DNA from: Bordetella petrii
GTDB taxonomy: Bacteria > Pseudomonadota > Gammaproteobacteria > Burkholderiales > Burkholderiaceae_B
NCBI RefSeq assembly: GCF_017356245.1
Contig: NZ_JAFMZZ010000001.1
Coordinates: forward strand, 2,715,943-2,779,942
Reading direction: 5' to 3'
DNA length: 64,000 nucleotides
Shown here: positions 48,509-56,044 of the stretch, piece after piece
Layout: every line of letters starts with the position of its first letter
Position numbering within the stretch: position 1 is the first letter of the stretch
Made by a program: the position numbers and the translations under genes
Notes under the pieces: generated by a model
Database searches by the model: none
Seen by the model: the letters and a program-made list of their open reading frames with translations, nothing else
Told to the model about the DNA's origin: nothing

Positions 48509-48586
48509 TGCCCCGGCGGGCCGGGGCACATGGATTGATTCGACAAGACGCCCGCGCTGGCGGGCCGTGAGACGGGAGCCCGTCTC
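48509..48586 (-). other. Hairpin-rich rpsB-tsf intercistronic region
   Basis: TGCCCCGG-CGGG-CCGGGGCA at 48509-48528 sits just upstream of tsf, and GAGACGGG-AG-CCCGTCTC at 48569-48586 is a second perfect stem. Further GC-rich stems continue to 48645. They are likely mRNA-stability or partial-attenuation elements in the leftward transcript. Confidence 0.45.
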
Positions 48587-48652
48587 GAGACTTCCGGCCG
48601 GCCCGGGCGCGCGGCGCAATGCCCGCCGCGCCCGGCCCGCCGGATCAGGCTA

Positions 48653-49402
48653 TTAGCCCTGGTTGTCCTGCACTTCGACGAACTCTTCCGAACCTTCGCC
48701 GGCCTCTTCGACCAGGCCGTTAAGGTTTTGTTCGCGGCCTTCCAGCACGGCGTCGGCGATGCCCTTGGCGTACAGCGCGATGGCCTTGGCCGAGTCGTCG
48801 TTGCCCGGGATGACGTAGTCGATGCCATCGGGCGAGTGGTTGGTGTCGACCACGGCCACGACCGGGATGCCCAGCGTGCGGGCTTCGGCCACGGCGATCT
48901 TGTGGTAGCCGACGTCGATGACGAACAGCGCATCAGGCAGGCCGTTCATGTCTTTGATGCCGCCGATGGACTTGTTGAGCTTGTCGAGTTCGCGCTGGAA
49001 CAGCAGGCCTTCTTTTTTGATCATGCGCTCGGCGCCGCCCTCGGCGACGACGGCTTCCATGTCTTTCAGGCGCTTGACCGAGGTTTTCACCGTTTTGAAG
49101 TTGGTCAGCATGCCGCCGAGCCAGCGGGCGTCGACGTAGGGCATGCCGCAACGGGCGGCTTCGGCCGCGACCAGTTCACGGGCGGCGCGCTTGGTGCCGA
49201 CGAACAGGATGTTGCCGCCGCGGGCAGCCAGCTGCTTCACGAACTTGGTGGCGTCCTGGTACTTGGCGACCGTTTGTTCCAGGTTGATGATGTGGATTTT
49301 GTTGCGATGGCCGAAGATGTACGGGGCCATCTTGGGATTCCAGTAGCGGGTCTGGTGGCCGAAGTGGACGCCAGCTTCCAGCATTTCGCGCATGAGGGAC
49401 AT
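48653..49402 (-). CDS. rpsB: 30S ribosomal protein S2
   Basis: A 249-residue S2 protein: [40 protein letters not shown] and [20 protein letters not shown] are canonical. The tail after residue 230 is acidic ([16 protein letters not shown]). First gene of the leftward super-operon, preceded by a long leader. Confidence 0.97.
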   Translation of the reverse strand: MSLMREMLEAGVHFGHQTRYWNPKMAPYIFGHRNKIHIINLEQTVAKYQDATKFVKQLAARGGNILFVGTKRAARELVAAEAARCGMPYVDARWLGGMLTNFKTVKTSVKRLKDMEAVVAEGGAERMIKKEGLLFQRELDKLNKSIGGIKDMNGLPDALFVIDVGYHKIAVAEARTLGIPVVAVVDTNHSPDGIDYVIPGNDDSAKAIALYAKGIADAVLEGREQNLNGLVEEAGEGSEEFVEVQDNQG

Positions 49403-49644
49403 GAGTTTCTCCGAGGGTTGGTTCTTGCGCTACGCCTGTACCCGCCCATGCATGGCATGGGCCGGCACCCTGGGTGGCATAACGCGCGATTTCCTGGCGC
49501 CGGTATCCGACGCCAGGATGAAAAGCCCGAAACCCGGTGGCCGATCGCCGCGGCGAACCCTGCGGCGAATAAACCCAGACGGCCGTGGCGGCCAGGGCCT
49601 ACAATGGAAAAACACCCTGGCTTTGCCCCCGGTTTTTAGGCAAG
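49403..49644 (-). promoter_or_regulatory. Long structured leader of rpsB
   Basis: About 240 bases separate the predicted start of transcription from the rpsB ATG. Stems include GCCCATG/CATGGGC about 50 bases before the start codon and CCTGGCG/CGCCAGG further up. Autogenous repression by S2 through a leader is known in other bacteria; whether these stems serve that here is inference. Confidence 0.4.
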
Positions 49645-49652
49645 CCTATAAT
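49623..49652 (+). promoter_or_regulatory. map promoter
   Basis: TTGCCC at 49623-49628, 18 bases, then a perfect TATAAT at 49647-49652. The predicted leader to the map ATG is about 30 bases. The -10 shares bases with the opposing rpsB promoter. Confidence 0.6.
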
Positions 49653-49680
49653 TCTACTATTTTTCCACCCAGTTACTCAA
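49651..49680 (-). promoter_or_regulatory. rpsB promoter
   Basis: Reading leftward, TTGAGT (49680-49675), an 18-base spacer and TAGAAT (49656-49651) form a good sigma-70 promoter. Its -10 overlaps the -10 of the rightward map promoter. Confidence 0.65.
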
Positions 49681-49689
49681 GCCACCTAC

Positions 49690-50511
49690 ATGGGCCTCGT
49701 TACCAATCCCGCCGACCTGGACAAGATGCGCGCCGCCTGCCAGGACGCCGCGAAGATACTCGATTTCATCACCCCCCACGTCAAGCCCGGGGTCACCACG
49801 GGCGAGCTCGACCGCCTGTGCCTGGAATACCTGACCGACGAGCTGAAGGTGAAATCGGCCACGGTGGGCTATGCCCCTCCGGGCTACCCCCCCTTCCCCG
49901 GCGCCATCTGCACCTCGGTCAACCACCAGGTCTGCCATGGCATCCCGGGCGACAAGGTGCTGAAAAACGGTGACGCACTCAATATCGACGTCACCATCAT
50001 CAAGGACGGCTGGTTCGGCGACACCAGCCGCATGTATCACGTGGGCGAGCCGTCGATCCAGTCGCGCCGCCTGGCCGAGATTACTTTCGAATGCATGTGG
50101 AAGGGTATCCAGCAGGTGCGCAACGGCGCCACCCTGGGCGATGTCGGCCACGCCATCCAGAAGCATGCCGAATCCAACGGCTATTCGGTGGTGCGCGAGT
50201 TCTGCGGCCACGGCATCGGCCAGCGCTTCCATGAAGACCCGCAGGTGCTGCACTATGGCAAGCCGGGCAGCGGCGTGCCCCTGACCACCGGCATGATCTT
50301 CACCATCGAACCCATGATCAACGCCGGCCGCCGCGAAATCCGCCAGCTGGCCGACGGCTGGACGGTCGTGACGCGCGACCACAGCCTGTCTGCGCAGTGG
50401 GAACACACGATCTGCGTGACCGACACCGGCTATGAAGTCCTGACCCTGTCGCCGGGCGTGCGCCAGCCGCCGGCGTTTGTTGCCGAACCCCTGACGCTGC
50501 CCGCCACCTGA
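49690..50511 (+). CDS. map: Methionine aminopeptidase, type I
   Basis: A 273-residue dinuclear-metal peptidase removing N-terminal Met. Metal ligands fall in GDALNIDVTIIKDGWFGDTS, REFCGHGIGQRFHEDPQVLH, TTGMIFTIEPMINAG and SAQWEHTICVT. MGLVTNPADLDKM is the start; upstream in-frame codons are spacer. Divergent from rpsB, a conserved arrangement. Confidence 0.96.
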   Translation: MGLVTNPADLDKMRAACQDAAKILDFITPHVKPGVTTGELDRLCLEYLTDELKVKSATVGYAPPGYPPFPGAICTSVNHQVCHGIPGDKVLKNGDALNIDVTIIKDGWFGDTSRMYHVGEPSIQSRRLAEITFECMWKGIQQVRNGATLGDVGHAIQKHAESNGYSVVREFCGHGIGQRFHEDPQVLHYGKPGSGVPLTTGMIFTIEPMINAGRREIRQLADGWTVVTRDHSLSAQWEHTICVTDTGYEVLTLSPGVRQPPAFVAEPLTLPAT

Positions 50512-50523
50512 CCGGCAAGCCCC

Positions 50524-53136
50524 ATGACCGCAGCCGCCCCGCCTTCGCTGCCTGACCTGCGCCGGCGGCTGCAGGCCGCCCGCGGCGAGGCCATTGCCCA
50601 GTTCCGCCAGCACCGGCGGCCGGACACCCTGCTGTTCGGATTGCGGCGCATCGTCGACCATGCGCTGCGCGACCTGCTCAAGCTGCACCCCCTGCCCGCC
50701 GGCGCCACGCTGGCGGCGGTGGGCGGGTATGGCCGCGGCGAGCTCTATCCGCATTCCGACGTCGACCTGCTGATCCTGCTGCCGCACGCGCCTTCGCCCG
50801 GCGACGCCACCGCGATCGAGACCCTGGTGGCGGCCCTGTGGGACCTGGGCCTGGAGCCCGGCCACAGCGTGCGCACCCTGGCCGACTGCGAACAGGAAGC
50901 GCAGGCCGACATCACCGTCGAGACCGCTCTGCTGGAATCGCGCTGGCTGGCCGGCAGCCGCGCCCTGATGAAGCAGTTCGAGGCGGCTATCCAGGCCCAG
51001 CTCGACGCCCCGGCGTTTTTCCAGGCCAAGCGCGTCGAGATGCAGCAGCGCCACGCGCGCTACCAGGAGACCCCCTACGCGCTGGAACCCAATTGCAAAG
51101 AATCGCCCGGCGGGCTGCGCGACCTGCAGGTGATTCTGTGGATGGCGCGCGCCGCGGGCTTCGGCCGCACCTGGCGCGAAGTGGCCCAGGCCGGGCTGCT
51201 GACGCCGTCCGAGGCGCGCGACCTGCGCCGCGCCGAGCAGGCGTTCAAGCGCCTGCGCATCGAGTTGCACCTGCTGACCGGCCGGCGCGAAGACCGCGTG
51301 CTGTTCGACCTGCAGCCCGGGCTGGCCGAGGTCTACGGCATCCAGGCCACCGCCACGCGGCGCAGCAGCGAATTGCTGATGCAGCGCTATTACTGGGCCG
51401 CGCGCCTGGTGACGCAGCTCAATGCGATTCTGGTGCCCAGCATCGAAGAGCGGCTGTTTCCGCGGCCCGACACCGGCGCGCGCGAGATCGATGACGATTT
51501 CCGCAACCTGCGCGACCGGCTCGACATCGTGCGCGACGATGGCTTCGAACGCAATCCCACGCTGCTGCTGCGCGCCTTCCTGGTGATGCAGCAGCATGCC
51601 GAACTGACCGGCCTGACGCCGCGCACGCTGCGCGCCATGTGGCATTCGCGCCATCGCATCGACGCGCAGTTCCGGCGCAACCCGGTCAACCGCAAGCTGT
51701 TCCTGCAGATCCTGCAGCAGCCGCGCGGCATCGTGCACGAGCTGCGGCGCATGACCATGCTGAACATCCTGCCCCGCTACCTGCCGGTGTTCCGCCGCAT
51801 CGTCGGGCAGATGCAGCACGACCTGTTCCACGTATACACGGTCGACCAGCACACGCTGACGGTGGTGCGCAACATCCGGCGCTTCACCATGCCCGAGCAT
51901 GCGCAGGAGTACCCGCTGGCCAGCCAGCTGATCGCCAACCTGGAACGCCACTGGCTGCTGTACGTGGCGGCGCTCTTTCACGACATCGCCAAGGGCCGCG
52001 GCGGCGACCATTCCGAACTGGGCGCGCGCGAAGTCAGGCGCTTCGCGCACGAGCACGGCCTGGAACCCGACGACGCCGAACTGGTCGAGTTCCTGGTGCG
52101 CCAGCACCTGCTCATGTCGGCCGTGGCGCAAAAGCGCGACCTGTCCGATCCGGGCGTCATCAAGGATTTCGCGGCCACCGTGCGCGACGAGCGCCACCTG
52201 ACGGCCCTGTATCTGCTGACCGTGGCCGATATACGCGGCACCAGCCCCAAGGTTTGGAACGCCTGGAAAGGCAAGCTGCTGGAAGACCTGTACCGCCTGA
52301 CCCTGGCCGCGCTGGGCGGCTCGCCGGCCGACACGCACACAGTGCTGACTGAACGCAAGGAAGAAGCGGCGCGCCTGACGCGGCTGGCAGGCCTGCGCGA
52401 CGACGCGCGCGCGGCCTTCTGGAACGAGCTGGATGTGGCGTATTTCCTGCGCCACGATGCGTCGGACATCGCCTGGCACACCCGCCACCTGTATTACCAG
52501 GTGGCTCCTGACGGCCCGGTGGTGCGCGCGCGCCCCACCGAACACGGCGAAGGGCTGCAGATCATGGTGTACACGCGCGACGTGCCCGAACTGGTGGTGG
52601 CGATCTGCGCTTATTTCGACGCCAAGTCGCTGGGCATCCAGGACGCGCGCATCCACACGACCCGGCACGGCTGGGCGCTGGACAGTTTCATCGTGCTGCT
52701 GCCCGAGGGCAGCACCGACCTGCGCGCCCAGGCCACGCTGGTCGAACATGAGCTGGCGCAGCGCCTGCGCGACCCGCAGGACGCGGCCGGCGCGCGCGGC
52801 GCGTACGGCGCCCCGGCGCGCCGGCGGCAATCGCGCATTTCCAAGGTCTTTCCTGTCATGCCGCAGGCCGAACTGCAGCCCGACGAGCGCAGCCAGTCAT
52901 GGCGGCTGTCGGTCACCGCCACCGACCGACCCGGCCTGCTGCACGCGCTGACGCGCGTGTTCGCCAGCCATGGGGTCAGCGTCAGCATGGCCAAGATCAT
53001 GACCCTGGGCGACCGGGTCGAAGACGTGTTCATCCTGACCGGTTCGGCGCTGGAACGGCCCCGCACCCAGATGCAGTTCGAACGCGCCGTGCTGGACGCC
53101 CTGGCCGGCGACGACGCGCGCCAGCGGGCCGCGTAA
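50524..53136 (+). CDS. glnD: PII uridylyltransferase/uridylyl-removing enzyme
   Basis: An 870-residue bifunctional nitrogen sensor that uridylylates PII at low glutamine and reverses it at high glutamine. The nucleotidyltransferase domain has AAVGGYGRGELYPHSDVDLL, the HD hydrolase domain has LFHDIAKGRGGDHSELGARE, and two C-terminal ACT domains (about 690-760 and 790-865, the latter SVTATDRPGLLHALTRVFAS) bind glutamine. Twelve bases after map. Confidence 0.96.
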   Translation: MTAAAPPSLPDLRRRLQAARGEAIAQFRQHRRPDTLLFGLRRIVDHALRDLLKLHPLPAGATLAAVGGYGRGELYPHSDVDLLILLPHAPSPGDATAIETLVAALWDLGLEPGHSVRTLADCEQEAQADITVETALLESRWLAGSRALMKQFEAAIQAQLDAPAFFQAKRVEMQQRHARYQETPYALEPNCKESPGGLRDLQVILWMARAAGFGRTWREVAQAGLLTPSEARDLRRAEQAFKRLRIELHLLTGRREDRVLFDLQPGLAEVYGIQATATRRSSELLMQRYYWAARLVTQLNAILVPSIEERLFPRPDTGAREIDDDFRNLRDRLDIVRDDGFERNPTLLLRAFLVMQQHAELTGLTPRTLRAMWHSRHRIDAQFRRNPVNRKLFLQILQQPRGIVHELRRMTMLNILPRYLPVFRRIVGQMQHDLFHVYTVDQHTLTVVRNIRRFTMPEHAQEYPLASQLIANLERHWLLYVAALFHDIAKGRGGDHSELGAREVRRFAHEHGLEPDDAELVEFLVRQHLLMSAVAQKRDLSDPGVIKDFAATVRDERHLTALYLLTVADIRGTSPKVWNAWKGKLLEDLYRLTLAALGGSPADTHTVLTERKEEAARLTRLAGLRDDARAAFWNELDVAYFLRHDASDIAWHTRHLYYQVAPDGPVVRARPTEHGEGLQIMVYTRDVPELVVAICAYFDAKSLGIQDARIHTTRHGWALDSFIVLLPEGSTDLRAQATLVEHELAQRLRDPQDAAGARGAYGAPARRRQSRISKVFPVMPQAELQPDERSQSWRLSVTATDRPGLLHALTRVFASHGVSVSMAKIMTLGDRVEDVFILTGSALERPRTQMQFERAVLDALAGDDARQRAA

Positions 53137-53158
53137 GGCCGAGCTGCGGGAGGTTTCC

Positions 53159-53188
53159 GGGCGGAACCGCCCAGGTGTCTGGCGACAC
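53159..53188. terminator. Stem-loops between convergent glnD and flavoprotein genes
   Basis: GGGCGG-AA-CCGCCC (53159-53172) is followed directly by GTGTC-TGGC-GACAC (53175-53188). There is no T-run, so termination strength is doubtful; the second stem resembles half of the dispersed hairpin repeat. Confidence 0.35.
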
Positions 53189-53223
53189 TTGCCGAGCCGG
53201 CCAGGGCGGACCCCTCAGTGCTT

Positions 53224-54642
53224 TCAGGCAGCCTGCCGCCGCGCGTCGCGGGCTTCCTGCAGGCGGGCCGCGGCGTCGCGCAGCGCGGTGCGCAGGCCCT
53301 CTTCCACCACGGGATGGTAGAAAGGCATGTCCAGCATCTGCGCGATGGTCAGCTGCTGCTGCGCGGCCCAGGCCAGCAAGTGGCCGATGTGCTCGGCCGC
53401 CGGCCCCACCATCTCGGCGCCCAGGAATTGCCCGGTCTCGCTGTCGGCGTACACGTGCAGCATGCCCTTGTTCTTGAGCATGACGCGCGAGCGGCCCTGG
53501 TCGCCGAAATCGACTTCGCCCGTCACGAAGCCGTCCCGCGGCAGGCGCGCATACGGAGTGCCGACCAGCGCGATCTGCGGGTCGGAGAACACCACCGCCA
53601 GCCCCGCGCGCCGCAGCCCGGGCCGCACATCCGGATAGTGCGCCGCGTTCGTCCCGGCGATGCGGCCTTCGTCGGCGGCCTCGTGCAGCAGCGGCGCGTC
53701 GGCATTGGCATCGCCCGCGATGAAGATCGGCGCCGCGCCGGCCTGCAGGGTGGTGCGATCGAATTCGGGCACGCCGCGAGCGTCGCGCGCCAGACTGGTG
53801 TGGTGCAGGTCGAGCCGGTCGACATTGGGCCGGCGGCCGGTGGCCACCAGCGCATAATCGAAACATTCGGTGCGCTCGGTATTGTCCAGCGCCACGTAGC
53901 GCACTTCGACCTGGTCGCCGACGCGGCGGGTGGACAGCACGCGGGCATCCGGATCCAGGTAGAACTCGCCCTGGAAACTGCGGCGCGCGCGCTGGCGCAC
54001 CGCCGGATCGCCCAGGCCGCCCAGGCTGCCGCTGACGCCGAACACCCGTACCCGCACGCCCAGCCGGGCCAGCGCCTGGCCCAGTTCCAGGCCGATGACG
54101 CCGGGGCCGAACACGGCCACGCTGCGCGGCAGGTCCTGCCAGGCGAACACGTCGTCGTTGACGACCAGGCGATCGCCCAGCGCTTCGAACGGCGGCGGCA
54201 CCGACGGCCGCGAACCGGTGGCGATGACGACGCTGCCGGCGCGCACCTCGATGCGTTCGTCCACGCGCAGCACCGTATCGGATACGAAGCGCGCATAGCC
54301 GGCCAGCTTGTCTTCGGCGGGGATGTTTTCCACGCCTTCCAGCACGAACCCGACAAAGCGGTCGCGCTCGCGGCGCACCCGCGCCATGACTTCGCGGCCG
54401 TCCACGCGGACAGCGCCATCGACATGCACGCCGAACGGGGCCGTATGCGCGGCGGCATGCGCGGCCTCGGCCGCCGCGATCAGCAGCTTGGAGGGCATGC
54501 AGCCCACGCGGGCGCAGGTGGTGCCGTACGGGCCGCCTTCGATCAGCAGCGCCCGCTTGCCGGCGGCGCGGGCCGCGCGATAGGCCGCCAGGCCGGCCGT
54601 GCCGGCGCCGATGACGGCGATGTCGGTATGCAGAATGTCCAT
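53224..54642 (-). CDS. Dihydrolipoamide dehydrogenase-like flavoprotein
   Basis: A 472-residue class I pyridine nucleotide-disulfide oxidoreductase. FAD is bound by DIAVIGAGTAGLAAYRAARA, the redox disulfide is in GTTCARVGCMPSKLLIAAAE, NAD by VAVFGPGVIGLELGQALARL, and the C-terminal active-site region has MPFYHPVVEEGLRTAL. The usual HPTxxE is replaced by HPVVEE, which retains His and Glu. No E1/E2 genes are adjacent, so the partner is unknown; it may be a stand-alone lipoamide or quinone/NAD oxidoreductase. Confidence 0.88.
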   Translation of the reverse strand: MDILHTDIAVIGAGTAGLAAYRAARAAGKRALLIEGGPYGTTCARVGCMPSKLLIAAAEAAHAAAHTAPFGVHVDGAVRVDGREVMARVRRERDRFVGFVLEGVENIPAEDKLAGYARFVSDTVLRVDERIEVRAGSVVIATGSRPSVPPPFEALGDRLVVNDDVFAWQDLPRSVAVFGPGVIGLELGQALARLGVRVRVFGVSGSLGGLGDPAVRQRARRSFQGEFYLDPDARVLSTRRVGDQVEVRYVALDNTERTECFDYALVATGRRPNVDRLDLHHTSLARDARGVPEFDRTTLQAGAAPIFIAGDANADAPLLHEAADEGRIAGTNAAHYPDVRPGLRRAGLAVVFSDPQIALVGTPYARLPRDGFVTGEVDFGDQGRSRVMLKNKGMLHVYADSETGQFLGAEMVGPAAEHIGHLLAWAAQQQLTIAQMLDMPFYHPVVEEGLRTALRDAAARLQEARDARRQAA

Positions 54643-54688
54643 GACTGTCCCATGCTGTGCCGGCTTCGCCCTGCGGCGACGCCGGAAG

Positions 54689-54708
54689 AAAAAAAGCCCG
54701 TGCCGGGC
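54689..54708 (-). terminator. Intrinsic terminator after the peroxiredoxin-glutaredoxin gene
   Basis: Reading leftward, GCCCG-GCA-CGGGC is followed by seven T residues. It ends the prx-grx transcript before the flavoprotein gene, so the two are separate units. Confidence 0.75.
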
Positions 54709-54730
54709 AGGTACGCGCCCGACTCCCGAG

Positions 54731-54802
54731 GGGTGTCGAGCACGGTACGGTTGATGCAGTTGCCGCCGGCGCCGGTGCCTGACACCTTTCGGCAGTCAGA
54801 CC
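54731..54802. repeat. Two-hairpin dispersed repeat, copy 3 (reverse orientation, degenerate)
   Basis: Read leftward it carries GGTGTCAGGCACCGG then GGCGGCAACTGCATCAACC, closely matching the copy 1 link CAGGCACCGG...GCGGCAACTG. Hairpin arms are decayed. It lies 3' of the peroxiredoxin-glutaredoxin gene. Confidence 0.6.
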
Positions 54803-54829
54803 CCGGCGCGATGCGCGGCGCTTTGGGGG

Positions 54830-55555
54830 TTACAGATAGGCTTTCAGGTCTTCCAGGCCGCCGATCAGGCTGCCGTTGATGAACACCTGCGGAGCTGTGC
54901 CCTTGCCCGAGACCGCGCCGATGACCCGGCCGCGCACTTTGTGCTCCAGCGGGATCTCGATCGGGTCGTAGCCCTTGTCGGCCAGCAGCGCCTTGGCTTC
55001 GATGCAGAACGGGCAGCCGGGCTTGGAAAACACCACTACCTGGTCGGGCTTCCTGGCTTGCGGGGCAATGTAGGCCAGCATGGTGTCCGCATCCGAGACT
55101 TCGAACGGGTCGCCTTCTTTCTGGGGCTCGATGAACATTTTTTCGATCACGCCGTCTTTCACCAGCATCGAATAGCGCCAGCTGCGCTTGCCGAAGCCGA
55201 GATCGCGCTTGTCGACCAGCATGCCCATGCCTTCGGTGAAATCGCCGTTGCCGTCGGGCAGCAGCGTGATGTTGCCGGCTTCCTGGTCTTTGGCCCATTC
55301 GTTCATGACGAAGGTATCGTTGACCGACACGCACACGATGGCATCCACGCCCACGCCGGCAAAGGTTTGCGCCAGTTCGTTGTAGCGCGGCAGGTGGGTG
55401 GACGAGCAAGTGGGGGTGAAGGCGCCCGGCAGCGAGAAGACCACGACGGTCTTGTTCTTGAACAGATCGTCGGTGGTGACCTGTTTCCAGTCGTTGCCCT
55501 GGCGGATGGGGAAGGTCACGTTGGGGACCCGCTGGCCTTCGCGATTCTGCAGCAT
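54830..55555 (-). CDS. Peroxiredoxin 5-glutaredoxin fusion
   Basis: A 241-residue hybrid peroxidase. Residues 1-160 are a Prx5 domain with peroxidatic Cys in [20 protein letters not shown]. Residues 170-241 are glutaredoxin with redox pair CPFC ([20 protein letters not shown]) and the glutathione-binding [18 protein letters not shown]. The fusion lets glutathione reduce the peroxidase directly, as in Haemophilus PrxV. No oxyR gene is adjacent. Confidence 0.95.
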   Translation of the reverse strand: MLQNREGQRVPNVTFPIRQGNDWKQVTTDDLFKNKTVVVFSLPGAFTPTCSSTHLPRYNELAQTFAGVGVDAIVCVSVNDTFVMNEWAKDQEAGNITLLPDGNGDFTEGMGMLVDKRDLGFGKRSWRYSMLVKDGVIEKMFIEPQKEGDPFEVSDADTMLAYIAPQARKPDQVVVFSKPGCPFCIEAKALLADKGYDPIEIPLEHKVRGRVIGAVSGKGTAPQVFINGSLIGGLEDLKAYL

Positions 55556-55602
55556 TCAATCATCTCCTAGAGTGGTTTGGTGGCCTCACCACCATGGAAG
55601 AG

Positions 55603-55631
55603 ATGATAAATATCCGCTATCGATATATCAA
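55603..55631 (-). promoter_or_regulatory. Promoter of the peroxiredoxin-glutaredoxin gene
   Basis: Leftward TTGATA (55631-55626), 17 bases, TATCAT (55608-55603) differ from consensus by one base each. CTAT and ATAA-like tetranucleotides in the spacer hint at an OxyR half-site, but the rest of an OxyR motif is weak. Confidence 0.55.
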
Positions 55632-55655
55632 ATTTAATTATTTAACTTAATTGAT

Positions 55656-55680
55656 AGCCAGGGCCAATCGGGCCCTGGCT
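55656..55680 (-). terminator. Hairpin terminator after copZ
   Basis: AGCCAGGGCC pairs exactly with GGCCCTGGCT around AATCG. On the leftward strand it is followed by an AT-rich tract, so it can end the copZ transcript ahead of the peroxidase promoter. Confidence 0.6.
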
Positions 55681-55690
55681 GCGCCGGCGC

Positions 55691-55894
55691 CTACGCCACT
55701 GGCTGGGCGTCGTAGCCGGCCTGCTCGATGGCCGCGCGCACCGGCTCGGCGGCCGGCGCATTTTCGACCGTGACGCGGCGGGTGGACAGATCGACCGCGA
55801 CGCGGGCGCCGGGCACGGCCTGCTGCACGGCCTGTGTGATGGTGCCGACGCAATGGCCGCAAGACATATCAGGCACGCTGAACTGGAAAGACAT
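55691..55894 (-). CDS. copZ: Copper chaperone, heavy-metal-associated domain
   Basis: A 67-residue single HMA domain of the Atx1/CopZ type. The metal site is MSCGHC in FSVPDMSCGHCVGTITQAVQ, and RVTVENAPAAEPVRAAIEQA forms the second half of the ferredoxin-like fold. ATG at 55894 gives MSFQFSVPD; a 12-codon upstream extension would run into the promoter. It delivers Cu(I) to the divergent copA product. Confidence 0.93.
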   Translation of the reverse strand: MSFQFSVPDMSCGHCVGTITQAVQQAVPGARVAVDLSTRRVTVENAPAAEPVRAAIEQAGYDAQPVA

Positions 55895-55938
55895 GGCAAC
55901 TCCTGTAGAAAAAGCAGTGGAAAGGCACAACGGAACCC

Positions 55939-55969
55939 AGCTTAAACCTTCCCATCATGGCAAAGTCAA
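55939..55969 (-). promoter_or_regulatory. CueR-type promoter of copZ
   Basis: Leftward TTGACT (55969-55964), a 19-base spacer holding the dyad TTGCCATGATGGGAAGG, then TAAGCT (55944-55939). The overlong spacer and dyad are the MerR/CueR hallmark, activated by DNA distortion when Cu(I) binds. Confidence 0.78.
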
Positions 55970-55983
55970 GCGTAAAATAGGGC

Positions 55984-56014
55984 TTGACCTTCCCATCATG
56001 GTAAGGATGAAACT
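55984..56014 (+). promoter_or_regulatory. CueR-type promoter of copA
   Basis: TTGACC at 55984-55989, then the dyad TTCCCATCATGGTAAGG inside a 19-base spacer, close to the E. coli copA operator. The -10 at 56009-56014 (GAAACT) is weak. It points toward copA. Confidence 0.75.
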
Positions 56015-56044
56015 GCTGGCATATCCTCTTTCCGGAGCTGCAGC

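Noticed and set aside
49657..52830. A 1057-codon open frame on the minus strand opposite map and glnD
   Set aside because: It is a shadow of GC-rich codon usage; it has no recognisable domain, and the plus-strand genes are clear.
55556..55660. A full OxyR binding site before the peroxiredoxin-glutaredoxin gene
   Set aside because: Only one or two of the four tetranucleotides match the spaced ATAG/CTAT pattern; noted only as a hint in the promoter entry.
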